A DNA stretch of 51,049 nt from an uncultured Clostridium sp. (lineage in GTDB: Bacteria; Bacillota; Clostridia; TANB77; CAG-508), in the NCBI GenBank assembly GCA_900553405.1, contig USDF01000003.1:1-51049 (forward strand), read 5' to 3'. Every line of letters begins with the position of its first letter. Within the stretch, counting starts at the first letter, position 1. Positions 34,526 through 43,766 of this stretch are shown piece after piece. Made by a program: the position numbers and the translations under genes. The notes under the pieces are model-generated. The model searched no databases. It was not told where the DNA came from and saw only the letters and a program-made list of their open reading frames with translations.

Positions 34526-34882
34526 TTATTCTATTGCTTGTTTTATATGATTTATATTCACTTTTCCATTTTTCATATACACTTCTATTACATCTATTCT
34601 AATAAAACATTTTTCGTATTTTTTAATATATATGTAATATTTTATTGCACTCAATAGATGTTTTTGCTTATTCTCATTTACCGCTTCTGAAGCAAATCCA
34701 TATTTCTTATTTGTTCTAGTTTTTACTTCTATAAAAACTATTTCATTTTTATCTTTTGCAATAATATCTATTTCTCCTTGATTACAATTAAAATTTCTAT
34801 CTAATATTTCATAACCTTGTCTTTCTAGATATTTACTTGCTATTTCTTCTCCACTTCTTCCTGTTTCTTGTTTATAATACAT
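34526..34882 (-). CDS. yraN: YraN/UPF0102 family nuclease-like protein
   Basis: This is a 118-residue endonuclease-fold protein. The family's core motifs are GRSGEEIASKYLERQGYEIL, GEIDIIAKDKNEIVFIEVK (D and ExK of a PD-(D/E)XK-like site) and the C-terminal FIRIDVIEVY. Biochemical function is not established; it often lies with dprA or rnhB. Here it follows dprA on the same strand (111 bp away), as in many Firmicutes. No clear AGGAGG is visible, only weak purines before the ATG. Confidence 0.88.
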   Translation of the reverse strand: MYYKQETGRSGEEIASKYLERQGYEILDRNFNCNQGEIDIIAKDKNEIVFIEVKTRTNKKYGFASEAVNENKQKHLLSAIKYYIYIKKYEKCFIRIDVIEVYMKNGKVNINHIKQAIE

Positions 34883-34993
34883 CTATCATCTGCCTTTCTC
34901 TATTATTATTTTAGCTCTATGCTTTTTCCTCTTCTTATCTACTTGTTTGGATTTTACTGCACTTATATTTCTGCCATTACAAAACTTTTTAGT

Positions 34994-35869
34994 CTAATCC
35001 TTTATTTGTACAACATTTCCTGGTAGCATTTCTATTAATCCTTCTAATTCCATTAGAGTTAATTTTTGATTGATTTGTACTATAGTCTGATTTAAACTCC
35101 TTGCTAATTCATTTATCCCTATTTTTCCTTCTTCTAATTTTTCGTAAATTTCTTTATATTCATCTGGTATTTTTAACTCTGTTTTTTCATTTTCTTCTGT
35201 TTCTTTTTCCACATTTTCTCCTATTTGTGTTAATATCTCATTTGAATTTGTAACTAATATTGCTCCTTCTTTTATTAAATTATTTGTTCCTACTCCTGTT
35301 GTTACTCCTATTTGGTTTGGCAAACAAAAAACTTTTTTATTTTGCTCAAATGCGTATTTAGCTGTAACTCCACTTCCACTTCTATGTCTTGCTTCTACAA
35401 TTAAAACTCCCTCTGAAAGCGCAGATATAATTCTATTTCTAAAAGGAACTTCTTTTAAATTTATATCTGTATCTGGAGAATATTGACTAACTATACATCC
35501 TCCATCGTCTATTATTTCATTAAATAATCCTTCATTTTCTTTTGGGTAAACATGATTAAATCCGCATCCTAAAACAGCTATTGTTTTTCCTTTTTCTTGT
35601 TTAGAATTTTTGTGTGCAACAGTATCTATTCCTTTTGCTAATCCACTTATTATTGTTATTCCTTTTTTGGATATTTCTTTTGCAAATTTTGCAGCATAAT
35701 ATTCCCCATATGCTGTGCTTATTCTTGAACCTACTATTGCAATAGATTTGTTATTTAATAATTCTATATTTCCTACTGCATATATTTTATTAGGTCTGTC
35801 TTTTATTTGTAATAATTTTTCTGGATAATGTTCATCTGTTTCATTTATTTCATATATTTTATTTATCAT
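34994..35869 (-). CDS. dprA: DNA-processing protein DprA
   Basis: This is a 291-residue Rossmann-fold protein that loads RecA on incoming single-stranded DNA in transformation. AIVGSRISTAYGEYYAAKF and IISGLAKGIDTVAH are the signature ssDNA-binding blocks. FRNRIISALSEGVLIVEAR and GSGVTAKYAFEQNKKVF follow, and the C-terminal winged-helix part (about 230-291) ends in MLPGNVVQIKD. The N-terminal SAM domain of pneumococcal DprA is largely absent. AGGAGG (AAAGGAGGTAATAA) lies before the ATG. It is 13 bp downstream of comM and probably co-transcribed. Competence in this organism is not shown. Confidence 0.93.
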   Translation of the reverse strand: MINKIYEINETDEHYPEKLLQIKDRPNKIYAVGNIELLNNKSIAIVGSRISTAYGEYYAAKFAKEISKKGITIISGLAKGIDTVAHKNSKQEKGKTIAVLGCGFNHVYPKENEGLFNEIIDDGGCIVSQYSPDTDINLKEVPFRNRIISALSEGVLIVEARHRSGSGVTAKYAFEQNKKVFCLPNQIGVTTGVGTNNLIKEGAILVTNSNEILTQIGENVEKETEENEKTELKIPDEYKEIYEKLEEGKIGINELARSLNQTIVQINQKLTLMELEGLIEMLPGNVVQIKD

Positions 35870-35882
35870 TTATTACCTCCTT

Positions 35883-37422
35883 TTAATAATTTCTCCAATA
35901 TTTTTTATCTAAATTTCTATATTGAATTGCTTCTGTAATATGAGCTATTTCTATATTTTCTTTTTCATCTAAATCTGCTATTGTCCTAGCAACTTTTAAA
36001 ATTCTATCATGTGCTCTTGCACTTAATCCTAATGTATCAAAAGCTTTCTTTAAAATTTGTTTTTCTTTTTCTCCTAACTTGCAATACTTTTCTATTAAAG
36101 TTGGTGTTAATTGAGAATTAGAATGTATTTCTAATTTTTTATATCTATTCTGTTGAATTTTTCTCACTTTATCTACTCTTTCTTTTATTTTTGCAGATGT
36201 TTCTATTTTTTCATTTCCCTGTAATTTTTCATATTTTACAGGTGTTACCTCTACTTGTATGTCTATTCTATCTAAAAGCGGTCCACTTATTTTTCCCATA
36301 TATTTTTGTATTGCTTGTGGTGTACATGTACATTCTTTTTCTTTTGATCCATAGAACCCACAAGGACATGGATTCATTGAAGCAACAAGCATAAAATTGC
36401 ATGGGTAACTAAGGGTAGCATTTATTCTACTTATTGTAACTACTCTATCTTCTAAAGGTCCTCTAAGTACTTCTAATGTACTTTTATTAAATTCTGGTAA
36501 TTCATCTAGAAATAATACTCCATTATGTGCTAAACTTATTTCACCCGGTTTTGGTATTTTCCCGCCACCTACAAGTGATACTGGTGAAATTGTATGATGA
36601 GGTGCTCTATATGGTCTCACTGTTATGAGTGGTGTATTTTTTGAAAGCACACCAGCTACACTATGTATTTTAGTTGTTTCCAATGCTTCTTCAAAACTCA
36701 AACTAGGTAAAATTGATGGAATCCTTCTTGCCATCATTGTTTTTCCGAGAACCTGGCGTTCCTATTAAAAGACAATTATGCCCACCTGCCGCAGCAACTT
36801 CTAATGCTCTTTTTATATTTTCTTGTCCTTTTACTTCTGAAAAATCCAATAATGTTTCAAATTGTTCCTCAAATATTTTATTTATTTCTATTTTTTGTAT
36901 AGGGATTTCTTTTTTAGAATTTAAATAATCTATAACTTGATTTAAATTTTTTGCGCCTAATATTTCTATTCCTTCTACAACTGCCGCTTCTTTTGCATTC
37001 TGCAAGGGAATTATAATTTTTGTTATGCCAAGCCTTTTAGCTTCTATACACATTGGAAGAATTCCATTTACGGAGTTTAATTTTCCGTCTAGCGATAATT
37101 CACCTATAAATACTACTTTTTCTATTTTTTCTTTATCAACTTCACCTAAACTTGCAAGTATTCCTACAGCTATTGGCAAATCAAAAAATGAACCTTCTTT
37201 TTTAGTATCTGCAGGTGCTAAATTTACTAATATTTTTCTACTTTGGAGCTCATAACCTGAATTTCTAATTGCTGTTTTCACTCTTTCCTTCGCTTCTTTT
37301 ATACTTGTATCTGGAAGTCCTACTATTTCAAATCCAGGCATACCTGAAGAAATGTCTACTTGCACAGAAACTAAATATCCATCTAGCCCTGTTAATGACA
37401 TACTTTTTACTATTGATAACAT
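35883..37422 (-). CDS. comM: ComM/YifB Mg-chelatase-like helicase, split by a +1 frameshift in Walker A
   Basis: Two frames (37422-36703 and 36737-35883) make a 512-residue protein, close to the usual ComM length of about 507. ComM is an AAA+ branch-migration helicase used in transformation. The N-terminal Lon-like domain starts MLSIVKSMSLTGLDGYLVSV and has SFFDLPIAVGILASLGEV. The P-loop reads LLIGTPGS, then the frame changes; removal of an extra C (extra G at 36747 on the given strand, TCT-C-GGA-AAA) restores GTPGSGKTMMARRIPSIL. Later motifs are intact: LDELPEFNKSTLEVLRGPLE (Walker B), MLVASMNPCPCGFYG (zinc cysteines) and SGPLLDRIDIQ. dprA and yraN follow. It is either a real pseudogene, a recoded gene or a base error. 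Confidence 0.9.
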
Positions 37423-37501
37423 ATTTCCTTCTTTCTTTTTGGATTTAATTTTAGAATTAATTTCTATTCGAATAAAAAATTATTTTAAATAAATTTTCTT
37501 A

Positions 37502-37530
37502 TTTATATCATAATTTATTTTGTTTGTAAA
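37502..37530 (-). promoter_or_regulatory. Putative promoter of comM-dprA; gap 37423-37805
   Basis: On the minus strand TTTACA, 17-bp spacer, TATAAA, about 80 bp before comM. The remainder of the gap to copA is AT-rich and holds only the REP-like unit at 37747. Confidence 0.45.
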
Positions 37531-37746
37531 CATAAAATTGATAATTCTTAAAAGAAATTATCGACTCTATTTTATATTTTTCGACTTTTTATTTAATTAT
37601 ATCTATAAAATTTCATTTTGTACTATTATTGTCTTTTAATTAAGTTACGAAAATCTATAAATAAAGTCAAATAAATTGTAAAAATAATTTTGCTTGCAAT
37701 TAAGTCAACCTGTTTTTTGCTCCTTCCCAAAAAAAACTGTTAAAAA

Positions 37747-37794
37747 TTACCTTTAGAGACAGATTCACCTTTTAGAAATGTCCCTAAAGGTAAC
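37747..37794. repeat. REP-like hairpin at the end of copA
   Basis: TTACCTTTAGAGACAGATTC and GAAATGTCCCTAAAGGTAA form a hairpin. This is a diverged member of the GGGAC/GTCCC family and ends 12 bp from the copA stop. Confidence 0.7.
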
Positions 37795-37805
37795 TAAATA
37801 TAATT

Positions 37806-40004
37806 TTATTTTTTTAATCTTAACGCATTTAGTGTTACTGTTAAACTACTTACCACCATTGCCAAGCTTGCCCACATTGGATTTATTGAAATACCTATTG
37901 GTTTTAGTATTCCTATTGCTATTGGTATCATTAAAATATTATAGAAAAATGCCCAAAATAAATTTTGTTTTATATTTCTTATCGTTCTTTTACTTATTTC
38001 TATTAATTTTAATATTGAGTTTAAGTCATTTTTTGTTAATATTACATCTGCTGAATCCATTGCTATGTCTGTTCCACTTTTTACACTTACTCCTATATTT
38101 GCTTTTGTAATGGCTAAACTATCATTTATCCCGTCTCCACACATCATTACCATTTTTTTCTCTTGTTGTAAATTTTCTATTATTTCAGCTTTTTGAACTG
38201 GTAATACATTTGATATTACTTTTGTAATTCCTAGCTCGCTTGCTATTTTTTCTGCCGTTTGGTTATTATCTCCTGTAAGCATAATTGTTTGTATATTTTT
38301 ATTATTCATTTTTTCTATTACTTCTTTTGCATTTTCTCTTACTATGTCATTTACCCCAATTAAAGCAATAATTTTCTTATTTCTTATTACATAAATTATA
38401 CTATTTCCATCTGATGTTAATTTATTTTCATCTTCTATATGTTCATTTTGAATATTATATTTTTCTACAATTTTTCTGTTTCCTAGTATTATTTCATTAT
38501 TTTCTATTGTTCCTATAATCCCATATCCTGCAATATTTTCAAATGTTTTTACTTCTATTTTTTCTTGTTTTTTTAATTCCATATAATCAGTAAAAGCTTT
38601 TCCTATAGGGTGTGTTGATTTCTCCTCTATACTACCAACTATTTGTATTAATTTGTCGTTATCTAATTCACTATAATTATATAATTCAGAAATTTTTAGT
38701 TTTCCATAAGTTAAAGTTCCTGTTTTATCGAATACTATAGTGTTTGTTTTTGAAGCATTTTCTAACACTTCACTTTTCTTTACTAATATTCCATTATTTA
38801 CGCATACTCCCTCGCTTACTACTATTGCAATTGGCGTTGCTAAACCTAAACTGCATGGACATGCAACTACTAATACAGTAACAAATGTGCTTATTGCTAC
38901 TGATATATCATAACCTAATATTAAATATATTATAAAAGTTATTATTGCTATTAAAATAACTACTGGCACAAAGTAACCTGAAATTTTATCCGCTATTTTT
39001 GCTATTGGAGCTTTGGTATTACTTGCTTCTATTACTAATCTTACTATTTCTGATATTGTTGATTCTTTTCCAATTTTTTCTGCTTTATATTTTATAAATC
39101 CATCATAATTTAGACTTCCTGCAATTACTTTTTCTCCTATTTCTCTATTTACTGGTTTACTTTCTCCTGTTATAAAAGATTCATCTAAATGCGCTTTTCC
39201 TTCTATTATTTCTCCATCTACTGCTATTTTTTCCCCTGGTTTTGCAATTAAAATATTACCTTTTTTTATTTCATCTAATGTTACTTGTTTTTGCTCCCCA
39301 TCTATTTCAATGGTTGCCATACTTGGTGTTATTTCTACTAATTTTTTTATTGCTTCTCTTGTTTTGTCTTTGCTAATTCCATCTATATATCTTCCTAATT
39401 TTATAAAATAAATTATAATTGCTGCAGATTCGAAATATAAATTCATTACAAAATGATGATTTCCATTAAATATTTCATACATTCCATATACGCTATAAGC
39501 TAAACTACTTAATACACCAATTGTAACTAAGGTATCCATATTTGGAATTAAATGTATTAAATTTTTAAAGCCATTTTTTAAAATATCATATCCATACACT
39601 AAAAATGCAATTGTTAGTATGAACAATGTTATTGCATAATTTATTGGATTATTATGTGGATCTAATAAATTAATTGTTGGTAAATTTATCATATGTCCCA
39701 TTGAAATATACATCAATATAATTGCTAAAATAGTAAATATAATAAATTTTATTTTTTCTGTTTCATTTTTATTTTCTATTTTGAATTCCTTGAATATACC
39801 TGTACTTTTAAAACCTGCCTGTTTTACATATTTCTCGATTTTTTCTTGATTTAATATATTTTCATCATAATAGATTGTAGCATTTGCCATTACTAAATTT
39901 ACACTTGCTTCTATTATTCCATTTTGTTTATTTAAATATTTTTCTAGTCCATTTGAACAAGCACTACAAGTCATTCCTTCTATACCTAAAATAATACTTT
40001 TCAT
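37806..40004 (-). CDS. copA: Copper-exporting P1B-type ATPase CopA
   Basis: This is a 732-residue P1B-1 ATPase exporting Cu(I). One heavy-metal-binding domain is at the N-terminus (EGMTCSACSNGLEKYL, CxxC), followed by eight membrane helices. The ion-site motif is VACPCSLGLATP (CPC). The actuator motif is FITGESKPVN (TGES), the phosphorylation site FDKTGTLTYG, the SPCA-like HP motif EEKSTHPIGKA and the hinge CGDGINDSLAI (GDGxND). It lies directly downstream of copZ and csoR in one operon. Length and motifs match CopA with one rather than two metal-binding domains. Confidence 0.95.
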   Translation of the reverse strand: MKSIILGIEGMTCSACSNGLEKYLNKQNGIIEASVNLVMANATIYYDENILNQEKIEKYVKQAGFKSTGIFKEFKIENKNETEKIKFIIFTILAIILMYISMGHMINLPTINLLDPHNNPINYAITLFILTIAFLVYGYDILKNGFKNLIHLIPNMDTLVTIGVLSSLAYSVYGMYEIFNGNHHFVMNLYFESAAIIIYFIKLGRYIDGISKDKTREAIKKLVEITPSMATIEIDGEQKQVTLDEIKKGNILIAKPGEKIAVDGEIIEGKAHLDESFITGESKPVNREIGEKVIAGSLNYDGFIKYKAEKIGKESTISEIVRLVIEASNTKAPIAKIADKISGYFVPVVILIAIITFIIYLILGYDISVAISTFVTVLVVACPCSLGLATPIAIVVSEGVCVNNGILVKKSEVLENASKTNTIVFDKTGTLTYGKLKISELYNYSELDNDKLIQIVGSIEEKSTHPIGKAFTDYMELKKQEKIEVKTFENIAGYGIIGTIENNEIILGNRKIVEKYNIQNEHIEDENKLTSDGNSIIYVIRNKKIIALIGVNDIVRENAKEVIEKMNNKNIQTIMLTGDNNQTAEKIASELGITKVISNVLPVQKAEIIENLQQEKKMVMMCGDGINDSLAITKANIGVSVKSGTDIAMDSADVILTKNDLNSILKLIEISKRTIRNIKQNLFWAFFYNILMIPIAIGILKPIGISINPMWASLAMVVSSLTVTLNALRLKK

Positions 40005-40063
40005 TTTATTATTCCTTTCGCATTTTATTCTTCAGTACACTTGCTTAAAAATATTTTATCTTA

Positions 40064-40270
40064 TTATTCCTTTACTTCAAAACCTAATTCGTCAATTCTG
40101 TCTTTTATTTCATTTATGTCTGCTTCATCTTCCATTTTTATTATTACTTTATTATTTTCATGATTTGCTGTTACTTCCTTAACATTTTTAATTTCTTTCA
40201 AAGAGTTTTCCACTCTTTTTTCACAACCTGTGCAAACCATTCCCTCTACATTTAAAATAATTTCTTTCAT
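40064..40270 (-). CDS. copZ: Copper chaperone CopZ
   Basis: This is a 68-residue HMA-fold protein: MKEIILNVEGMVCTGCEKRV holds the MxCxxC copper site, and the second half (RIDELGFEVKE) is typical of the ferredoxin-like fold. It binds Cu(I) and hands it to CopA. It lies 19 bp downstream of csoR and 59 bp upstream of copA. GGGAG (AAGGGAGAATTAAAAA) precedes the ATG. Confidence 0.93.
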   Translation of the reverse strand: MKEIILNVEGMVCTGCEKRVENSLKEIKNVKEVTANHENNKVIIKMEDEADINEIKDRIDELGFEVKE

Positions 40271-40288
40271 TTTTTAATTCTCCCTTCT

Positions 40289-40582
40289 TTATTTATTAAA
40301 TTTTTTAAATAAACTTATTAATTCATCTATTATCTCCATATTTCCATTTTCCAAATCTTTTGTTACACAAGAATATAGATGATTTTCCAAAATATAATTT
40401 GATAAACTCTTCACAGAATTTTCTACTGCTGATAGTTGAATTAATACATCATTACAATAAGTATCGCTTTGAATCATCTTTTTTATACCTTTTAGTTGTC
40501 CTTCTATTCTGTTGATCCTATTATTTATTAACTTTTTTTCATTTTCTCCTCTTATTGTTTTTTTATTACAACATTCTTCCAT
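40289..40582 (-). CDS. csoR: Copper-sensing repressor CsoR
   Basis: This is a 97-residue all-helical repressor. RINRIEGQLKGIKKMIQ is the family core, and the Cu(I) ligands Cys-His-Cys are visible in DTYCNDVL and LENHLYSC. Copper binding releases DNA and turns on the operon. It is the first gene of csoR-copZ-copA and so represses itself. A pseudo-palindrome between the -35 and -10 of its promoter is the likely operator. The N-terminus has a CC pair (MEECCNKK) whose role is unclear. Confidence 0.93.
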   Translation of the reverse strand: MEECCNKKTIRGENEKKLINNRINRIEGQLKGIKKMIQSDTYCNDVLIQLSAVENSVKSLSNYILENHLYSCVTKDLENGNMEIIDELISLFKKFNK

Positions 40583-40608
40583 TTTTTCACCTTCTTTTTG
40601 TTTTTTAC

Positions 40609-40637
40609 ATTATATACCCTGTATGGTATTTTGTAAA
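40609..40637 (-). promoter_or_regulatory. csoR-copZ-copA promoter with CsoR operator in the spacer
   Basis: On the minus strand TTTACA, 17 bp, TATAAT. The spacer contains ATACCATACAGGGTAT, a near-palindrome like known CsoR boxes. A second half-like word TATAGGGGTATAC sits at 40638-40650, upstream of the -35. A repressor here would block polymerase directly. The rest of the gap to 40923 shows nothing recognisable. Confidence 0.7.
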
Positions 40638-40923
40638 TATAGGGGTATACTTTCAACTTTTGCTTAATTACTATGCTTTTTGAATATATTTCTTAATTCA
40701 ATATATTAAAACTTACTTGATTATAATAGTGAGAATATAATTATATCAACAAGTAAATATGATAGATTTCTTAATTATATATGGGGGACATACTATATAA
40801 ATTAAAAATTACAAAATAATTATCATTGAAACTGTATGGTTAGTTAAATAATTTTATAGTACTTATAATTTTTCTTCTTAGATTATCATATTTTTAAAGA
40901 TATAAGTTTTAAATATTAATATT

Positions 40924-40953
40924 AAAAAAGCTACTCGGATGAGTAGCTTTTTT
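40924..40953 (-). terminator. Terminator after the 41001 gene
   Basis: AAAAAAGCTACTC-GGAT-GAGTAGCTTTTTT, an almost perfect bidirectional terminator. Confidence 0.88.
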
Positions 40954-41000
40954 AGATCTCTGCAAACTGCTAAGATAAGAAACGATAAATTTTAATCTTC

Positions 41001-41528
41001 CTATTCAAGAATTTTTTTGACCCCCTGAAATTCTTCTTCAGTCATTCCTATAGGTATCTTACAATCGCTTGTAGGATAAGTATCGATAGGTTGTGCTTCA
41101 TTATTTGTCTCATCTTTTGCCTGATATAAGCGCACAATGGATACATGAAATCCTTCTTCCAGCTCTGCTTTAAAGATTGTATCCATCCCAATTGCACCAT
41201 TGATAATTTCAAAAGCAACAACTTTTTCAAGATATTCCTTAGGTATCTGTCTAATTACCTCGCTTACACTAGGTTTAAATATACCATAGTAGCTACAGCT
41301 GTGTAACATTTTTACATCTGCCAAAACAGACAGTTTTGTGTAATCGACAATATCGCCATAATCTTTAGGCTCATTCAGCCAATTATAAGCGGTTGTCTTC
41401 AATTCACTCTCTAAAAGTTCTCGTAAATATGTAGATTTTCCACCATTTTTTACGATAGGCTTGATGGTAGCATACCACCTTGCAATGTCTCCATCGCTCA
41501 TCATTTGGATTTTAAATTTCCGTTCCAT
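41001..41528 (-). CDS. Hypothetical protein, probably acquired
   Basis: This is about 175 residues beginning MERKFKIQMMSDGDIARWYA, with a middle part EVIRQIPKEYLEKVVAFEI. There is no signal peptide or membrane segment and I recognise no family. AGGAGG (GCAAGGAGGTTTTTTT) lies 7 bp before the ATG at 41528; the ORF extends 35 codons without a site. Codon use is less AT-biased than in neighbours and its third codon is CGG. It lies about 260 bp outside the left end of the tRNA-Pro island, so it may be part of an older insertion. Confidence 0.55.
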   Translation of the reverse strand: MERKFKIQMMSDGDIARWYATIKPIVKNGGKSTYLRELLESELKTTAYNWLNEPKDYGDIVDYTKLSVLADVKMLHSCSYYGIFKPSVSEVIRQIPKEYLEKVVAFEIINGAIGMDTIFKAELEEGFHVSIVRLYQAKDETNNEAQPIDTYPTSDCKIPIGMTEEEFQGVKKILE

Positions 41529-41715
41529 AAAAAAACCTCCTTGCATTTGCAATGTTGTTTTACTACCGATATTCTCTTGAACATCAATACTAGTATAACA
41601 TCTTTTACATAATATTGCAAATTTTAAGTTCAAATCTATTTTTTTAGAACATAAATTTTAATAAAATCGTAAGTTTTTCTCAAAAATTTTCAAATTTTTT
41701 TTTAACTCCATAGAA

Positions 41716-41753
41716 AAAGAGTATTAACGAAACCTTATTCATTAATACTCTTT
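41716..41753. terminator. Hairpin outside the island's left end
   Basis: AAAGAGTATTAA pairs with TTAATACTCTTT. The surrounding gap 41529-41962 also holds attL and the integrase arm-type repeats. Confidence 0.65.
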
Positions 41754-41788
41754 AAATATTTTTTAATTTTCTATAAATTACTTTCAAT

Positions 41789-41799
41789 TGGTCGAGGTG
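41789..41799. repeat. attL core (copy of the tRNA-Pro 3' end)
   Basis: TGGTCGAGGTG, identical to 50291-50301. Just inside, GAGGTGT-TGCTACG-ACACCTC (41795-41815) forms an inverted repeat. Confidence 0.7.
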
Positions 41800-41861
41800 T
41801 TGCTACGACACCTCAAGCTATTTTCTATGATATTTAGCGACTTTTAGCAATTTGCATTTGT

Positions 41862-41888
41862 TTTACGGAACACTTTTACGGAACATTT
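41862..41888. repeat. Left arm-type integrase repeats
   Basis: Two tandem words TTTACGGAACACTT and TTTACGGAACATTT, 13 bp apart. The same words recur at the right end (50081-50140), as expected for integrase arm sites. Confidence 0.6.
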
Positions 41889-41962
41889 TATCTTTTTAAT
41901 TCCTTGAAATTCCGTATAATTTCGTACATTTTCATTAAATGTTTTTCGCTATAAATTGCTAA

Positions 41963-43333
41963 TTATTTTGCAAATTCAAATATATTTTTATTAATTAAAT
42001 AGTTAACAACATTTTGATTTTCTGATTCAATAAAATCAGTATCAATATCAATATAATATTTCATTGTAATAGATGTATCAGAATGACCAAGTATTTCTTT
42101 TAATACATTTGGATCAATCTTTGCTTCAGCACATCTTGTTGCAAAAGTACCTCGAAGCATATGTGTATGTATATCTGTTCTTGTAACTTTCTTTCCACTA
42201 GAATTTGTTTCTTCATATATTCCAATATTTAGCTTTAATCCTGCTCTTTTTAATGCAGAATTTATACTTGCCTCTTCATATAATCCATATTTCTTATTAG
42301 TTGAATTATAGAATAATAAGTGAAATTTATTCGGAATAATATGTTTTACAGCTTCTTCTAGTGCCATTTTACTTATAGCATTTAGATTAATAATTCGTTG
42401 ACCTGAAAAAGTTTTAGTTGAATCTCCAATTCTAGATTTTCCTGAAGTATCTTTAGTTTGTGTTCTTCTAACAAATAGAATTCCTTTTTCTAAATCAATA
42501 TCCTTTGTATAATCTAATACCAATGCTTCTCCTATTCTCATTCCAGTACTTATTAGTAGCAAGAATAAATATTTATGCTTGAATTTAGAATATTCAACAT
42601 CATTTAAGAATTGTATAAGTGCTTTTTGTTCTTCAATTGTTAGTGCTATTCTGTGATGCCCTACATATTCACTTTTAGGCTTTTTAATTCTTTTATAACC
42701 TGCCATAAAGTTTTCTCCTATAATTCCTTGATGATATGCTTCTCCAAATCCCATACATAATAATTCATAATTCTGCTTTATTGTTGTCTTAGAATAAGAT
42801 TTTAGCTTTGATAGATAATTTACAACATCATCTCTACCAATTTTTGCAATAGGCTTATTTGCAAATGCAGTCTTTTGTAGTTGTTTCAATGTATCTAATT
42901 TCCTTTTATATGTAGATTCCTTAATTTGTCCAAGTTTGAATTGTTCTTCTATCATAGGTTCTACAAGTTCTTTTAATGTTTTATTTGTTTTAGTTACTAT
43001 TCTTGGTCCACCTTCTTCATCTAGCTTAAGTTTACTTTGAAGAGCTTTGCTAAATGCTTCTTCTTCGGTTTCTCCAATAAAAGTCTTTCTTTTTACTTTA
43101 CCTGTTGTTTGGTCTCTTCCAATAGTAAGTAGAGCTTTGCAACTTTTAGATACATAGAATTTATCACAAGCTTTGCAAATATTATATTGTTTTTCATTGT
43201 CAATGTTCTCTTTACCAGATTTGTTTAATTCACATTCGGTACATATAGATTTACTATATTTCTTATTACTTCCAGGAATTTTCTTTTCTCTTTTATCGTA
43301 ATATGTACCACATGTTATTCCTTTAAAATTCAT
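41963..43333 (-). CDS. Tyrosine site-specific integrase with N-terminal cysteine pairs
   Basis: This is a 456-residue recombinase of the phage/Tn916 type. Catalytic residues are visible as Arg in STGMRIGEAL, His-x-x-Arg in HMLRGTFATR, His in LGHSDTS and the nucleophile Tyr in MKYYIDI. A core-binding SAM-like domain is at about 115-215. The N-terminus is unusual: ICTECELN and ICKACDKFYVSKSC give CxxC pairs that may bind zinc, ahead of the usual arm-binding part RKTFIGETEEEAFSKAL. AGGAGG precedes the ATG. The gene reads toward the left attachment site, the usual arrangement. An excisionase-like gene lies upstream. Confidence 0.92.
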   Translation of the reverse strand: MNFKGITCGTYYDKREKKIPGSNKKYSKSICTECELNKSGKENIDNEKQYNICKACDKFYVSKSCKALLTIGRDQTTGKVKRKTFIGETEEEAFSKALQSKLKLDEEGGPRIVTKTNKTLKELVEPMIEEQFKLGQIKESTYKRKLDTLKQLQKTAFANKPIAKIGRDDVVNYLSKLKSYSKTTIKQNYELLCMGFGEAYHQGIIGENFMAGYKRIKKPKSEYVGHHRIALTIEEQKALIQFLNDVEYSKFKHKYLFLLLISTGMRIGEALVLDYTKDIDLEKGILFVRRTQTKDTSGKSRIGDSTKTFSGQRIINLNAISKMALEEAVKHIIPNKFHLLFYNSTNKKYGLYEEASINSALKRAGLKLNIGIYEETNSSGKKVTRTDIHTHMLRGTFATRCAEAKIDPNVLKEILGHSDTSITMKYYIDIDTDFIESENQNVVNYLINKNIFEFAK

Positions 43334-43359
43334 CGTTTTACCTCCTTAAATAAATTTCA

Positions 43360-43437
43360 AAGGAAGGTTAATCTGATATAAATTTTATACATGACAATTA
43401 TACCAATTTTATAATCAGATATCAATAGCCTTCCTTT
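43360..43437. repeat. Inverted repeat between integrase and excisionase genes
   Basis: AAAGGAAGG...CCTTCCTTT outer arms and TCTGATAT...ATCAGATA inner arms over 78 bp. It could be a regulatory or recombination-directionality site, or a long hairpin in the shared transcript. Confidence 0.65.
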
Positions 43438-43492
43438 AGTTTGTACTAAATTTCAGAGTTAATCGAAGGTTTAATTTTATATACATTTTTAT

Positions 43493-43690
43493 TTAGTTAT
43501 TAACTCTTCTAGTACTAAAATATTCCTTAAAGTTTTCTTCTGAAATCTTAAATGCTCGTCCAACTTTTACACAAGGAAAGTCTGCTCTGTGGAATAAATC
43601 TAAACAAGCTCTATTTCCAATCTTAAGTATTTTCATTACATCTGCTGTTGTATAAAATTTTGGATATGTATCAATTACTCTCTCTTCCAT
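43493..43690 (-). CDS. Excisionase-like helix-turn-helix protein
   Basis: This is a 65-residue winged helix-turn-helix protein of the Xis/DNA-binding excisionase type: KFYTTADVMKILKIGNRACL (recognition helices) and FPCVKVGRAFKISEENFKEY. Proteins like this bend DNA at the attachment sites and favour excision. AGGAGG (GAAAGGAGGGAAACAAT) precedes the ATG. It lies 159 bp upstream of the integrase with a long inverted repeat between. Confidence 0.82.
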   Translation of the reverse strand: MEERVIDTYPKFYTTADVMKILKIGNRACLDLFHRADFPCVKVGRAFKISEENFKEYFSTRRVNN

Positions 43691-43766
43691 ATTGTTTCCC
43701 TCCTTTCAAATGTTTCCTCACTTAGAAGCAAAATTACAACCTGTTTCACTAAAATATTTTGTAGTT

